64,000 nucleotides of DNA from Rhodovulum adriaticum (GCF_004345735.1 NZ_SLXL01000001.1:629876-693875); one strand, 5' to 3'. Counted from the stretch's first letter, positions 52,715-61,978 are shown. The notes: a model not told the origin generated them from the sequence alone. A program made the numbers and translations.

Positions 52715-53635
52715 ATGGCGATCCGTCAAAATCTACGGAATGCCGAAAGCAGGCGGCGCGGCAACGTATCGCGCACGAGCAGTCGAGGAGCACAGGCAGT
52801 GATCTCGCGCGTAATCGGCGCTGCGGCGCGCACGGCATTTGTCGTCCTGGTGATCGCGATGCCCTCGCTGTTGCTGCCGGGGGCGACGGGGGATGTGACC
52901 CAGATCGTCGCCCTGCTGTGCCTGTTCGCCGGTGCCCTGACCTTCTTTGAATATGTCTCTACCTATCCCGGCCTGGTCGAGTTTCGCGACGCGCCGCCGT
53001 TCAACCGCATCCGCTTTGCGGCGCTGTTTTTCACGGTTCTGGCGCTGACCCTGATCTGCAAGGGCCAGTTCGCCCCCAACGCGCTGACCCTGTTCGTCGA
53101 GGCCGTGGGCGCGGTGATCGCCCAGGCCACCGATTTCGAATACAGCCCGGTGCGCCTGTTCATCCAGTTGTTGCCGGCCGAAACCAACCCGGCGCACGTC
53201 ATCCTTGTGCGCAACGCGGCGGGCATTGCCTACCTGATCTCGCTGATCTCGCTGGGCGTGTTCGTGCTGGCCTCGCGGCTGAAGACCTGGCCGTCGCGCA
53301 ACGGTGCGTTCAATGTCTGGGTGAACCTGCCGACCTTTGACCCGACCGCCGCCGGCGACGTGGTGGAACGTCTGCACCGCGACGGGCGGATCAATATCGC
53401 GATGGGGTTCATCCTGCCCTTTGTGATCCCGCTGGTGATGCGCGCGGGCAGCAGCCTGTTCGACCCGGTTCTGCTGGACAATCCGCACACCCTGATCTGG
53501 ACGGTTTCCGCATGGGCGCTGCTTCCTGCCAGTCTTTTCATGCGCGGCATCGCGCTGGGCCGCATTTCCGAGATGATCCGGCGGCAACGGGGCCGCACGC
53601 GGCCCGCCGACGCGGCCTCTTTCGTGCCGGTCTGA
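52715..53635 (+). CDS. Conserved membrane protein of unknown function (between leuD and leuB)
   Basis: A 306-residue protein with a basic N-terminus (RRRGNVSRTSSRG) and about six membrane segments: roughly 38-58, 63-83, 101-120, 168-190 and two near 235-290. The soluble stretch between them includes SRNGAFNVWVNLPTFDPTAAGDVVERLHRDGRINIAMGF. I do not recognise a characterised family. The CDS has its own leader downstream of the leuD terminator and overlaps the next gene by about 124 bp if that gene starts at its first ATG. Confidence 0.78.
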   Translation: MAIRQNLRNAESRRRGNVSRTSSRGAQAVISRVIGAAARTAFVVLVIAMPSLLLPGATGDVTQIVALLCLFAGALTFFEYVSTYPGLVEFRDAPPFNRIRFAALFFTVLALTLICKGQFAPNALTLFVEAVGAVIAQATDFEYSPVRLFIQLLPAETNPAHVILVRNAAGIAYLISLISLGVFVLASRLKTWPSRNGAFNVWVNLPTFDPTAAGDVVERLHRDGRINIAMGFILPFVIPLVMRAGSSLFDPVLLDNPHTLIWTVSAWALLPASLFMRGIALGRISEMIRRQRGRTRPADAASFVPV

Positions 53636-54720
53636 TCGCGGCCGTCCTGGCGTTGGCCGGGGCGGTGGCGGGGGCCGACACGCTGCGCGTTGCCAGCTAT
53701 AACACCGAATTGTCGCGCCGCGGGCCGGGCCTGTTGCTGGGCGCCATCCTGGGTGGAAAGGACGAACAGGTCGCCGCCGTGGTGCAGGTGATCGCCGCCG
53801 CGCGCCCCGACATCCTGGTTCTGCAAGGCGTCGATTACGACGCCGAGGGGCGCGCGCTGGCCGCCCTGGCGGACCGGCTGGGCCGTGCCGGCCTGGCCTA
53901 TCCCCACCGGTTTGCACTGGCGCCGAACCGGGGGGTGCGGACCGGGCTGGATCTGGATGGCGACGGGCGTCTGGGCGGGCCGGGGGATGCGCAGGGCTTT
54001 GGCTATTTCACCGGGCAAGAGGGTATGGCGATCCTGTCCCGCTTTCCGATCCGGGCAGATGCGGTGCGCGACCTGTCCGGCCTGATCTGGGCGGATATGC
54101 CGGGGGCTGTGCTGCCGATGCGGGCGGGGCGCCCCTTTCCCACTGCCGCGGCGCAGGCGGTGCAACGGCTGTCCACCACCGGGCATTGGGATGTGCCGGT
54201 GCAGGTGGGCGCCACGGTGCTGCACCTGCTGGCCTACCACGCGACGCCGCCAGTGTTTGATGGGCCAGAGGATCGTAACGGGCTGCGCAACCGGGACGAG
54301 CTGCGCCTGTGGCTGCGCTATCTGGAGGGCGCGTTGCCCGGCCCGCCGCCACCCCGTGACCGCTTCGTCCTGCTGGGCGATGCCAATCTGGACCCGGTGG
54401 ACGGCGACGGCCACGGCGCGGCGATGCGCGCGCTGCTGGCCGATCCGCGGCTGACCGATCCGGCCCCGCGATCCGCAGGTGGGCGGGCGGCGGCGTGGCA
54501 GGGGGGCGCCAACGCCGCCCACCGGGGCGATCCCGCGCTGGACATCGCCGATTGGGATGACGATGGCCCCGGCAATTTGCGGGTGGATTACGTTCTGCCC
54601 TCTGCCGATCTGGCGGTGGTGGGGGCGGGCGTGCTGTGGCCCGACGGCGGCCCGCTGGCCGAAACCGTCGCGGTGGCGTCCCGGCACCGGCTGGTCTGGG
54701 TGGACATCGCCCTGCCTTGA
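53512..54720 (+). CDS. Endonuclease/exonuclease/phosphatase (EEP) family protein, exported
   Basis: Predicted metal-dependent phosphodiesterase or nuclease. After a hydrophobic signal-like segment (RAGLIAAVLALAGAVAGADT), the domain opens LRVASYNTELSRRGPG, then ILVLQGVDYD (metal-binding acidic residue replaced by Gln in the usual LQE), FVLLGDANLDP, LRVDYVLPS and a final SRHRLVWVD. The only ATG in frame gives a 402-residue protein with about 40 residues before the hydrophobic segment and overlaps the previous gene by 124 bp; a non-ATG start near that gene's stop may be the real one. It lies inside the leu region, 57 bp before leuB. Confidence 0.78.
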   Translation: MGAASCQSFHARHRAGPHFRDDPAATGPHAARRRGLFRAGLIAAVLALAGAVAGADTLRVASYNTELSRRGPGLLLGAILGGKDEQVAAVVQVIAAARPDILVLQGVDYDAEGRALAALADRLGRAGLAYPHRFALAPNRGVRTGLDLDGDGRLGGPGDAQGFGYFTGQEGMAILSRFPIRADAVRDLSGLIWADMPGAVLPMRAGRPFPTAAAQAVQRLSTTGHWDVPVQVGATVLHLLAYHATPPVFDGPEDRNGLRNRDELRLWLRYLEGALPGPPPPRDRFVLLGDANLDPVDGDGHGAAMRALLADPRLTDPAPRSAGGRAAAWQGGANAAHRGDPALDIADWDDDGPGNLRVDYVLPSADLAVVGAGVLWPDGGPLAETVAVASRHRLVWVDIALP

Positions 54721-54777
54721 CCCCTGCGGGGCGAGGGGCTACGCCCCATCCGACCTATGTGAACAAGGACCGCCCCC

Positions 54778-55881
54778 ATGACCAACACCCTTCTGATCCT
54801 GCCCGGCGACGGCATCGGCCCCGAAGTGATGGCCGAGGTGACCCGCATCATCGACTGGTTCGGCGACAAGCGCGGGCTGGCCTTTGACGTGACCGAGGAT
54901 CTGGTGGGAGGGGCCGCCTATGACGTGCATGGCGTGCCGCTGTCCGACGCCACCATGGCCAAGGCGCAAGAGGTGGACGCGGTTCTGCTGGGCGCCGTGG
55001 GCGGGCCGAAATACGACGACCTGGATTTCAGCGTCAAACCGGAACGCGGCCTGCTGCGCCTGCGCAAGGAAATGGACCTGTACGCCAACCTGCGCCCGGC
55101 CCAGTGTTTCGATGCGCTGGCCGATTTCAGTTCGCTGAAACGCGACGTGGTGTCTGGGCTGGACATCATGATCGTGCGCGAACTGACCAGCGGCATCTAT
55201 TTCGGCGAACCGCGCGGCATCATCGAAGAGGGCGGCCAGCGCGTCGGCATCAACACCCAACGCTATACCGAGGCTGAAATCGACCGCGTCGCGCGCTCGG
55301 CCTTTGAGCTGGCGCGCAAGCGCGGCAACAAGGTCTGCTCGATGGAGAAGGCCAACGTTATGGAATCGGGCATCCTGTGGCGCGAGGTCGTGCAGCGCGT
55401 TCACGACGCCGATTACCCGGATGTCGAGCTGAGCCACATGTACGCGGATGCGGGCGGCATGCAGCTGTGCCGCTGGCCCAAGCAGTTCGACGTGATCGTG
55501 ACCGACAACCTGTTCGGCGACCTCTTGTCCGACGTGGCCGCGATGCTGACCGGCAGCCTGGGTATGCTGCCCTCTGCCAGCCTGGGCGCACCGATGGAAA
55601 ACGGCCGACCCAAGGCGCTGTATGAGCCGGTGCACGGCTCGGCCCCCGATATCGCCGGGCAGGGCAAGGCCAACCCCTGCGCCTGTGTCCTGAGCTTTGC
55701 GATGGCGCTGCGCTATTCCTTCGATCAGGGGGAAGAGGCCACGCGCCTGGAACAGGCCGTGGAAAAGGTGCTGGCCGATGGTGTGCGCACCGCCGACCTG
55801 ATGCAGGCCGAGGGCGGCACCCCGGCCACCACCGCGCAGATGGGCGACGCGATCCTGGCGGCGCTGGACGCCAGCCTCTGA
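54778..55881 (+). CDS. leuB: 3-isopropylmalate dehydrogenase LeuB
   Basis: NAD-dependent oxidative decarboxylation in leucine synthesis. The 367-residue protein has [17 protein letters not shown] at the N-terminus, the substrate-binding arginines in [17 protein letters not shown], the metal aspartates in [20 protein letters not shown] and the cofactor loop [18 protein letters not shown]. It is separated from leuCD by two genes and a terminator. Confidence 0.97.
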   Translation: MTNTLLILPGDGIGPEVMAEVTRIIDWFGDKRGLAFDVTEDLVGGAAYDVHGVPLSDATMAKAQEVDAVLLGAVGGPKYDDLDFSVKPERGLLRLRKEMDLYANLRPAQCFDALADFSSLKRDVVSGLDIMIVRELTSGIYFGEPRGIIEEGGQRVGINTQRYTEAEIDRVARSAFELARKRGNKVCSMEKANVMESGILWREVVQRVHDADYPDVELSHMYADAGGMQLCRWPKQFDVIVTDNLFGDLLSDVAAMLTGSLGMLPSASLGAPMENGRPKALYEPVHGSAPDIAGQGKANPCACVLSFAMALRYSFDQGEEATRLEQAVEKVLADGVRTADLMQAEGGTPATTAQMGDAILAALDASL

Positions 55882-56174
55882 TCCGAGGCGCCGGATCGCG
55901 ACCAGCTGCCCACCCTTGCCCGCATGGCAAGGCGTTGGCCGTGGGCATGCGATAACCTGATCGGGGCCGGGGCAAATGCGGCCCCGGTCTGAACATCAGG
56001 TGTAGCGCCCCGTCCGCGGGAGGGCGGTGACCACGACACGACGGGCATCTGGAGTTTCGAAAAGGCGCTTGCCGTCGCAACCGGCCCGCAATCATGGGAA
56101 AAGACAACCCCGCGCAAACCGCCCGTCGCGCTCTGCGCGTCGGTTCGCGATTTGCGTCATCGTCTGGATTCCAG
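55882..56174. other. Non-coding stretch between leuB and tRNA-Lys
   Basis: No convincing gene on either strand. Two hairpins are visible: GATCCG/CGGATC (55880-55897), overlapping the leuB stop, and CGGGGCCG/CGGCCCCG (55962-55986). Neither has a U-tract, so leuB termination is probably Rho-dependent or structure-assisted. Nothing else stands out. Confidence 0.6.
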
Positions 56175-56250
56175 TGGTGAGCCGTGCAGGATTCGAACCT
56201 GCGACCCACTGATTAAAAGTCAGTTGCTCTACCAACTGAGCTAACGGCCC
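56175..56250 (-). tRNA. tRNA-Lys (TTT)
   Basis: A complete 76-nt minus-strand tRNA with encoded CCA. The acceptor GGGCCGT pairs with ACGGCTC, the D arm is GCTCAGTTGGTAGAGC, the anticodon arm CTGACTTTTAATCAG gives UUU, and the T arm is GCAGGTTCGAATCCTGC. A TTGACC (-35, 56287-56292) and CTACCT (-10, 56265-56270) with a 16-bp spacer precede it. Confidence 0.97.
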
Positions 56251-56264
56251 ACTTGAGGCCTGCT

Positions 56265-56292
56265 AGGTAGAAAAACCGGCCGGGGGGGTCAA
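56265..56292 (-). promoter_or_regulatory. Probable promoter of tRNA-Lys
   Basis: On the minus strand TTGACC and CTACCT are separated by 16 bp and end 14 bp before the tRNA. The -35 fits the consensus well and the -10 moderately. Confidence 0.5.
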
Positions 56293-56360
56293 GGGCAAAA
56301 ACGGGGTTTTTTCGCTGCCGCGCTGGATTCGTCCTCGCGGCCCCTTTATATGCCCCCTCC

Positions 56361-57197
56361 ATGGCGCAGATGGCACATAAGAACGGGCTGCCCTTCCTCA
56401 AGATGCACGGGCTGGGCAACGATTTCGTCGTGATCGACAACCGGCAGGGGGGCGTAACCCTGACGGCGGGGCAGGTTGTGGCCATCGCCGACCGGCACCG
56501 GGGCGCGGGATTCGACCAGTTGGCGCTGATCGAGGCCGCCGAAGGGGCCGACGCGCGGCTGACCTTTTACAATGCCGATGGGTCGCTGTCCGCCACCTGC
56601 GGGAACGCGACCCGCTGTGTCGCGCGCCTGGTGATGGACGAAACAGGTGCCGATGCCGTGACCCTGCTGACCGAACGGGGGCGGCTGGCGGCGGTCGATG
56701 CGGGCGGCGGGCTGACCTCGGTCAACATGGGGGCGCCGCTGCTGGACTGGGCGTCGGTGCCGCTGGCGCGCGATGTGGACACGCTGTACCTGCCGATCCC
56801 GGGCGATCCGGTGGCCACCGGCATGGGCAACCCGCACTGCACCTTTTTCGTGCGCGATGCCGGGGCGGTGGACCTGTCCACCTTTGGCCCGGAACACGAA
56901 CACCACCCCCTGTTCCCCGAGCGCACGAACGTTCAGGTTGCCCATCTGGTCGGCCCCGACCATCTGCGCATGCGGGTGTGGGAACGGGGTACGGGCATCA
57001 CGCTGGCCTCCGGCTCGTCCTCTTGCGCGACGGCGGTGGCCGCGGCGCGGCGCGGGCTGACCGGGCGGGCGGTGCGGATCGATCTGGACGGCGGCACGAT
57101 CCATATCGACTGGCGCGCGGATGGGGTCTGGATGACCGGACCCACGGCGCATGTGTTCGACGGGGTGTTCACGCCCGATTTCCTGGGGGGCGCGTGA
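56361..57197 (+). CDS. dapF: Diaminopimelate epimerase DapF
   Basis: Converts LL- to meso-diaminopimelate for lysine and peptidoglycan. The 278-residue protein begins [20 protein letters not shown]; an ATG three codons in is also possible. The catalytic cysteines are Cys80 in [10 protein letters not shown] and the one in [13 protein letters not shown]. The TGA shares one base with the mtaB ATG. Confidence 0.96.
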   Translation: MAQMAHKNGLPFLKMHGLGNDFVVIDNRQGGVTLTAGQVVAIADRHRGAGFDQLALIEAAEGADARLTFYNADGSLSATCGNATRCVARLVMDETGADAVTLLTERGRLAAVDAGGGLTSVNMGAPLLDWASVPLARDVDTLYLPIPGDPVATGMGNPHCTFFVRDAGAVDLSTFGPEHEHHPLFPERTNVQVAHLVGPDHLRMRVWERGTGITLASGSSSCATAVAAARRGLTGRAVRIDLDGGTIHIDWRADGVWMTGPTAHVFDGVFTPDFLGGA

Positions 57198-58465
57198 TGG
57201 CCGGGCTGGCGCCGCGCTTTGCCACCTTTGGATGCCGCCTGAACGCCTATGAAACCGCGGCGATGCAGGAACTGGCCCAAGAGGCGGGGCTGGAAAACGC
57301 CGTGATCGTCAACACCTGCGCCGTCACGGCAGAGGCCGTGCGCAAGGCCCGCCAGGACATCCGCCGTCTGCGGCGCGAAAACCCGGATGCGCGGATCGTG
57401 GTCACGGGCTGCGCGGCGCAGACCGAACCCCAGCGGTTTGCCGAGATGGCAGAGGTCGATCTGGTGATCGGCAACGCCGAAAAGATGCGCCCCGAGACAT
57501 GGCAAGGCATCGCCACAGGCCCCGATTTCATCGGCGACACCGAAAAGGTGCGCGTGGACGACATCATGTCGGTGCGCGATACCGCCGGGCACCTGATCGA
57601 CGGGTTCGGCACGCGGTCACGAGCCTTTGTTCAGGTGCAGAATGGCTGCGATCACCGCTGCACCTTTTGCATCATCCCCTTTGGTCGGGGCAATTCGCGG
57701 TCGGTGCCTGCGGGGGTGGTGGCCGACCAGATCGGTCGCCTGGTCGCGCGCGGGTATAATGAGGTGGTGCTGACCGGCGTCGACCTGACCAGTTGGGGCG
57801 CCGACCTGCCCGGCGAACCACGGCTGGGCGATCTGGTCCGCCGTATCCTGAAGCTGGTGCCAGAACTGCCGCGCCTGCGGATTTCCTCGATCGACTCCAT
57901 CGAGGCGGACCCGGCCCTGATGGCGGCCATCGCCGAGGAACCCCGCCTGATGCCCCATCTGCACCTGTCGCTGCAATCGGGCGACGACCTGATCCTGAAA
58001 CGGATGAAGCGGCGCCATGCCCGCGCCGACGCGATCCGGTTCTGCCAAGAGGCCCGGCGCCTGCGCCCGGACATGACCTTTGGGGCCGATATCATCGTGG
58101 GCTTTCCGACCGAGACCGAGGCGATGTTCGAAAACACCCTGCGCCTGGTTCAGGACTGCGGGCTGACCTGGCTGCACGTCTTTCCCTATTCGCCCCGGCC
58201 GGGTACGCCGGCCGCCCGGATGCCCCAGGTGGATGGCGCCGCGATCCGCGACCGGGCGGCCCGCCTGCGTGCCGTCGGCGATGACCGCGTGGCGCAGCAT
58301 CTGGGTGAACAGCAGGGCAAGACCCACGACATTCTGATGGAAAGCCCGCGCATGGGCCGCACCGCGCAATTCACCGAGGTCACCTTTGCCAGCGATCGGC
58401 CCGAGGGGCAGATCGTGACCGCGACCATCACCGGGCAGGCCGACGGGCGGCTCTGCGCCGTCTGA
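57197..58465 (+). CDS. mtaB: tRNA (t6A37) methylthiotransferase MtaB
   Basis: Radical-SAM enzyme adding a methylthio group to t6A37 of tRNA. The 422-residue protein has the N-terminal cluster cysteines 13, 41 and 72 (TFGCRLNAYE, NTCAVTAEA, TGCAAQ) and the radical-SAM triad CDHRCTFC (151-158). FGCRLN rather than a MiaB-type start supports MtaB. The start overlaps the dapF stop (TGATG). A lysine-biosynthetic dapF and a tRNA-modifying gene adjacent to tRNA-Lys is a suggestive neighbourhood, since bacterial MtaB acts on ANN-decoding tRNAs such as tRNA-Lys. Confidence 0.94.
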   Translation: MAGLAPRFATFGCRLNAYETAAMQELAQEAGLENAVIVNTCAVTAEAVRKARQDIRRLRRENPDARIVVTGCAAQTEPQRFAEMAEVDLVIGNAEKMRPETWQGIATGPDFIGDTEKVRVDDIMSVRDTAGHLIDGFGTRSRAFVQVQNGCDHRCTFCIIPFGRGNSRSVPAGVVADQIGRLVARGYNEVVLTGVDLTSWGADLPGEPRLGDLVRRILKLVPELPRLRISSIDSIEADPALMAAIAEEPRLMPHLHLSLQSGDDLILKRMKRRHARADAIRFCQEARRLRPDMTFGADIIVGFPTETEAMFENTLRLVQDCGLTWLHVFPYSPRPGTPAARMPQVDGAAIRDRAARLRAVGDDRVAQHLGEQQGKTHDILMESPRMGRTAQFTEVTFASDRPEGQIVTATITGQADGRLCAV

Positions 58466-58542
58466 GGTACCTGCCGGACAAGTGAATGGACAGCTCTGCC
58501 CGTGCCGGGCTAATCTGACCGCGATAGTGACGGAGGTTTCAC

Positions 58543-58833
58543 ATGCCCCTGCCCCTTGCCCCGCTGGCCCCTGTCGTGGCCCGTGTCGCCCTGCGCTATG
58601 GCGCTGTGGCGCTGGTTGCCTATGTCGCCACGCAGGTCCGCGAACCGGCCCGCCGGGATCAAAGGGCAGAGGACGCGATGGATGAAGCCGACGAGGGCAT
58701 TCGCCTGCGCCGGGAACCCGATCAGATGAACGGAACAGCCCGGATGCGGCGCACGATTCGCATCGGGACGCATGGGCCGGGGGTTGAAATCGACGCCACC
58801 GCCCTGGGTCGCCTGCGCCTGCGCCGGGTATGA
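58543..58833 (+). CDS. Small hypothetical protein with N-terminal membrane segment
   Basis: A 96-residue protein. It has a hydrophobic N-terminus (about 3-27, LAPVVARVALRYGAVALVAY), then a charged middle (REPARRDQRAEDAMDEADEG) and a basic C-terminus (RMRRTIRIGTHG...LRLRRV). GGAGG-like sequence precedes the ATG. I do not recognise a family; it looks like a small membrane-anchored protein. Confidence 0.65.
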   Translation: MPLPLAPLAPVVARVALRYGAVALVAYVATQVREPARRDQRAEDAMDEADEGIRLRREPDQMNGTARMRRTIRIGTHGPGVEIDATALGRLRLRRV

Positions 58834-59147
58834 CGCCGCACAGGGAAGCAATATTTTCAAAAGCGCGTGAAACTTCGGCGGTCGTTGGGGCGACTTCTGC
58901 GCCAGAACGTCTCAGAAGCTCAGCTTAGAACTTATTTAGTCTGGCTGGCCCGGATACCCCGGAGTATACGACCGTAGACGATGTGCCGATCGGCCTTTGC
59001 GGACCGCGCTGCGCGGCTATGTCCGCTGGACGCAAGTCACCGTGGGGGCTAGGTAAGTGTCGCAAACGGTCGGGTCGCACGCGCGTGCGATTCCGACCCG
59101 TTTTTGAAGAATCGGCCGGCGACCCGGCCACGGAAAGGAGAATTCTC
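58834..59147 (+). promoter_or_regulatory. Leader/promoter region of petABC
   Basis: A 314-bp non-coding region before the bc1 operon. It contains a relatively AT-rich stretch (58850-58945) where the promoter is likely, then a terminator-like hairpin (59071-59105), and finally AAAGGAG before the petA GTG. I cannot assign -35 and -10 elements with confidence. Confidence 0.45.
59071..59105 (+). terminator. Terminator-like structure in the petA leader
   Basis: CGGGTCG (59071-59077) pairs with CGACCCG (59094-59100), followed by TTTTT; an inner 16-bp palindrome TCGCACGCGCGTGCGA (59075-59090) competes for the same bases. It ends 42 nt before the petA start, so it is either the terminator of an upstream transcript or an attenuator that the petABC transcript must pass. 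Confidence 0.65.
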
Positions 59148-59705
59148 GTGTCGCACGCAGAAGATACCGACGGCTCCCGCCGCGACTTCCTTTACTACGC
59201 CACGGCGGGCGCCGGTGTTGTCGCCACCGGGGCGGCGGTCTGGCCGCTGGTGGATCAGATGAACCCCTCTGCCGATGTTCGGGCGCTCAGCTCGATCCAG
59301 GTGGACGTTGGGTCTGTCGTCGAAGGTCAGCAGATCACCGTCAAATACCTGGGCAAGCCGGTGTTCATCCGTCTGCGCACCCAGGAAGATATCGACCTGG
59401 CCCGCAGCTTCGACGTTGACAAGCTGCGTGACACCGACTCGCGCAACCCGAACAAGCCGGGGCCGGCCACCGATGAAAACCGCACCCTCGACGACGAGGG
59501 CAAGTGGCTGGTCATGATCGGCGTCTGCACCCACCTGGGCTGTGTTCCGATCGGCAACCAGTCGGGCGATTTCGGCGGCTGGTTCTGCCCCTGCCACGGC
59601 TCGCACTACGACTCGGCGGGCCGCATTCACAAGGGCCCGGCGCCCGAGAACCTCTACATCCCGGTCGCGTCCTTCGTTGACGAGACGACGATCAAACTCG
59701 GTTAA
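59148..59705 (+). CDS. petA: Ubiquinol-cytochrome c reductase Rieske iron-sulfur subunit (GTG start)
   Basis: Rieske subunit of the bc1 complex, transferring electrons from ubiquinol to cytochrome c1. It is 185 residues from GTG 59148, preceded by AAAGGAG; the earlier open frame is not homologous. The twin-arginine signal-anchor [20 protein letters not shown] is retained as the membrane helix. The [2Fe-2S] ligands are in CTHLGC (127-132) and CPCHGSH (147-153). petB follows after 11 bp. Confidence 0.96.
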   Translation: MSHAEDTDGSRRDFLYYATAGAGVVATGAAVWPLVDQMNPSADVRALSSIQVDVGSVVEGQQITVKYLGKPVFIRLRTQEDIDLARSFDVDKLRDTDSRNPNKPGPATDENRTLDDEGKWLVMIGVCTHLGCVPIGNQSGDFGGWFCPCHGSHYDSAGRIHKGPAPENLYIPVASFVDETTIKLG

Positions 59706-59716
59706 GGGAGAGCCCG

Positions 59717-61054
59717 ATGTCCGGTATTCCTCATGATCACTACGAGCCGAAATCCGGCCCGGAAAAATGGCTGGATCGGCGCCTGCCGATCGTCGGCCTG
59801 ATCTACGACACGCTGATGATCCCCACGCCCAAGAACCTGAACTGGATGTGGATCTGGGGCATTGTCCTGTTCTTTGCGCTGGTGCTGCAGATCGTCACCG
59901 GCATCGTGCTGGCGATGCACTACGTGCCGCATGTCAGCCTGGCCTTCGAGTCGGTCGAGCACATCATGCGCGACGTGAACGGCGGCCACTTCCTGCGCTA
60001 CCTGCACTCGAACGGCGCCTCGCTGTTCTTCATCGCGGTGTATCTGCACATCTTCCGTGGCATCTACTACGGCTCGTACAAGTCCCCGCGCGAGGTGACC
60101 TGGATCATCGGTATCCTGATCTACCTGGCGATGATGGCAACAGCCTTCATGGGGTACGTGCTGCCGTGGGGCCAGATGTCGTTCTGGGGCGCCACCGTGA
60201 TCACCGGCCTGTTTGGTGCGATCCCGTTTGTGGGTGACGCGCTGCTGACCTGGCTGCAGGGCGGCCCGGCCGTCGGCAACCCGACGCTGACGCGCTTCTT
60301 CTCGCTGCACTACCTGCTGCCCTTCGTGATCCTGGGCCTGTCCATCGTCCATGTCTGGGCCTTCCACACGACCGGCAACAACAACCCCACCGGGGTCGAG
60401 GTGCGCCGCACGTCCAAGGAAGAGGCCGAGAAAGACACCCTGCCGTTCTGGCCCTACTTCGTCATCAAGGACCTGTTCGCCCTGGGCATTATCATGATCG
60501 TCTTCTTCGCGGTCGTGGGCTTCATGCCGAACTACCTGGGCCACCCGGACAACTACATCCCGGCCGACCCGATGGTGACGCCGACGCATATCGTGCCCGA
60601 ATGGTACTTCCTGCCGTTCTACGCGATCCTGCGGGCCTTTGACGGCGATGTGTGGCTGGTGCAGATCCTCGACTGGATGTCCTTCGGCGTGATCGATGCC
60701 AAGTTCTTCGGCGTGATCGCGATGTTCGGCTCGATCATCGTGATGGCGCTGCTGCCCTGGCTGGACACCTCGAACGTGCGTTCGGGACGCTATCGCCCGA
60801 TGTTCAAGATCGCGTTCTGGGTCTTCTTCATCGACTTCTTCGTCCTGATGTGGGCGGGGGCCATGCCGGCCGAAGGCATCTACCCGACCATCGCGCTGAT
60901 CGGGTCTGCGGTCTGGTTCGCCTACTTCCTGGTCGTGCTGCCGGTTCTGGGCGTGATCGAGAAGCCGCTGCCGCAACCGGAAACCATCGAGGAAGACTTC
61001 AACGCGCACTACGGCGAAGGTGCTGCCTCGGGCAACGCCACCCCGGCCGAGTGA
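59717..61054 (+). CDS. petB: Cytochrome b subunit of the bc1 complex
   Basis: Eight-helix cytochrome b of 445 residues carrying both b haems and the Qo and Qi sites. The haem histidines lie in helix B ([17 protein letters not shown] with RYLHSNGAS) and helix D ([21 protein letters not shown]). The Qo PEW motif is in [14 protein letters not shown]. The C-terminus ends in an alanine-rich [13 protein letters not shown] tail. GGGAGAG precedes the ATG, and petC follows after 17 bp. Confidence 0.97.
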   Translation: MSGIPHDHYEPKSGPEKWLDRRLPIVGLIYDTLMIPTPKNLNWMWIWGIVLFFALVLQIVTGIVLAMHYVPHVSLAFESVEHIMRDVNGGHFLRYLHSNGASLFFIAVYLHIFRGIYYGSYKSPREVTWIIGILIYLAMMATAFMGYVLPWGQMSFWGATVITGLFGAIPFVGDALLTWLQGGPAVGNPTLTRFFSLHYLLPFVILGLSIVHVWAFHTTGNNNPTGVEVRRTSKEEAEKDTLPFWPYFVIKDLFALGIIMIVFFAVVGFMPNYLGHPDNYIPADPMVTPTHIVPEWYFLPFYAILRAFDGDVWLVQILDWMSFGVIDAKFFGVIAMFGSIIVMALLPWLDTSNVRSGRYRPMFKIAFWVFFIDFFVLMWAGAMPAEGIYPTIALIGSAVWFAYFLVVLPVLGVIEKPLPQPETIEEDFNAHYGEGAASGNATPAE

Positions 61055-61071
61055 GAAAAGGGATCGGAAGA

Positions 61072-61860
61072 ATGTTCAAGAAACTCACGATCACCGCGCT
61101 GACCGCCCTTACCCTGGGGGCGGGCAGTGCCCAGGCCGCCGGCGGTGGCGGGCATGTCACCGATTTCGACTTCCCGTTCGAAGGGCCGTTCGGCACCTAC
61201 GACCAGGCGCAGCTGCAACGCGGTCTGCAGGTCTTTACCGAGATCTGCTCGGCCTGCCACGGCCTGGAACTGCTGCCGTTCCGCGCGCTGTCTGAACCCG
61301 GCGGGCCTGCCCTGTCGGAACAGGCGATGCGCGAGTACGCCGCCAGCTGGGAAGTGTTCGACGAAGAGATCGACGACTGGCGTCCCGCCAAGCCAGTGGA
61401 TTATTTCCCGGCCGGGACCTATCCGGGCGCGCCCGACCTGACCGTGATGGCCAAGGCGCGTTCGGGCTTCCATGGGCCGAACGGCCTGGGCCTGAACCAG
61501 CTGTTCAAGGGTATCGGTGGCCCCGAGTACATCGCCACCTACCTGCTGAGCTTCAGCGACGAGACCAAGGAAGAGGCGGGGACCTTCTACTACTACAACG
61601 AGGTCTTCCCGGATAACTGGAGCGCCATGGCCCCGGCGATCTACGGCGACGACGTGGATTACGCGGACGGCACCGAAGCCACGGCCGAGCAGGTCGCGCA
61701 GGACGTGGCCGCCTTCCTGATGTGGTCGGCAGAGCCCAAGCTGATGCAGCGCAAGCAGGCCGGGTTCATCTCGATCGGTATCCTGCTGGCCCTGACGGTG
61801 CTGCTGTACTTCACCAACAAGCGTCTTTGGGCCCCCTACAAGCCCAAGAAAGAGATCTGA
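61072..61860 (+). CDS. petC: Cytochrome c1 subunit of the bc1 complex
   Basis: Membrane-anchored cytochrome c1 of 262 residues. The signal peptide is MFKKLTITALTALTLGAGSAQA. The haem motif is CSACH (59-63) in VFTEICSACHGLELLPFR, the axial Met region is YYYNEVFPDNWSAMAP, and the C-terminal anchor is FISIGILLALTVLLYFTNKRL (about 231-251). The two extra insertions typical of Rhodobacter c1 are not assessed. A terminator follows. Confidence 0.96.
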   Translation: MFKKLTITALTALTLGAGSAQAAGGGGHVTDFDFPFEGPFGTYDQAQLQRGLQVFTEICSACHGLELLPFRALSEPGGPALSEQAMREYAASWEVFDEEIDDWRPAKPVDYFPAGTYPGAPDLTVMAKARSGFHGPNGLGLNQLFKGIGGPEYIATYLLSFSDETKEEAGTFYYYNEVFPDNWSAMAPAIYGDDVDYADGTEATAEQVAQDVAAFLMWSAEPKLMQRKQAGFISIGILLALTVLLYFTNKRLWAPYKPKKEI

Positions 61861-61883
61861 CAGGTTCGCCTGATCGGACAGTG

Positions 61884-61909
61884 AAACGCGCCCCTCGGGG
61901 CGCGTTTTT
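61884..61909 (+). terminator. Intrinsic terminator after petC
   Basis: AAACGCGCCC and its complement GGGCGCGTTT enclose a very short CTCG loop (61884-61907) and run into TTTTTC. It closes the petABC operon 24 bp after the petC stop. Confidence 0.85.
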
Positions 61910-61915
61910 CATTTG

Positions 61916-61938
61916 ACGATCTTTCGATGAAAGATCGT
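61916..61938. repeat. Perfect 10-bp inverted repeat after the petC terminator
   Basis: ACGATCTTTC (61916-61925) and GAAAGATCGT (61929-61938) are exact complements around GAT. It lies directly between the petC terminator and the gene-end repeat beyond thiQ, so it probably forms the 3' end structure of the minus-strand thiamine transporter message. There is no U-tract. Confidence 0.6.
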
Positions 61939-61971
61939 GCCTCCGGCGGGGGTATTTTTGCCAAGAAGAAG
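61939..61971. repeat. Copy 2 of the gene-end repeat
   Basis: GCCTCCGGC leads into GGGGGTATTTTTG and CCAAGAAGAAG. The core matches the copy at 47901-47924, and again it lies just beyond the stop of a minus-strand gene (thiQ, stop at 61979). The GCCTCCGGC prefix is absent from copy 1. Confidence 0.7.
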
Positions 61972-61978
61972 GGGCCGG

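Noticed and set aside
56027-56212. A 61-codon plus-strand ORF between leuB and tRNA-Lys.
   Set aside because: It runs into the tRNA, has no ribosome site, and its C-terminal sequence is a translated antisense T-arm of a tRNA.
58983-59147. N-terminal extension of petA by 55 codons.
   Set aside because: The frame is open by chance through the hairpin. The GTG at 59148 has AAAGGAG and starts just before the Rieske twin-arginine segment.
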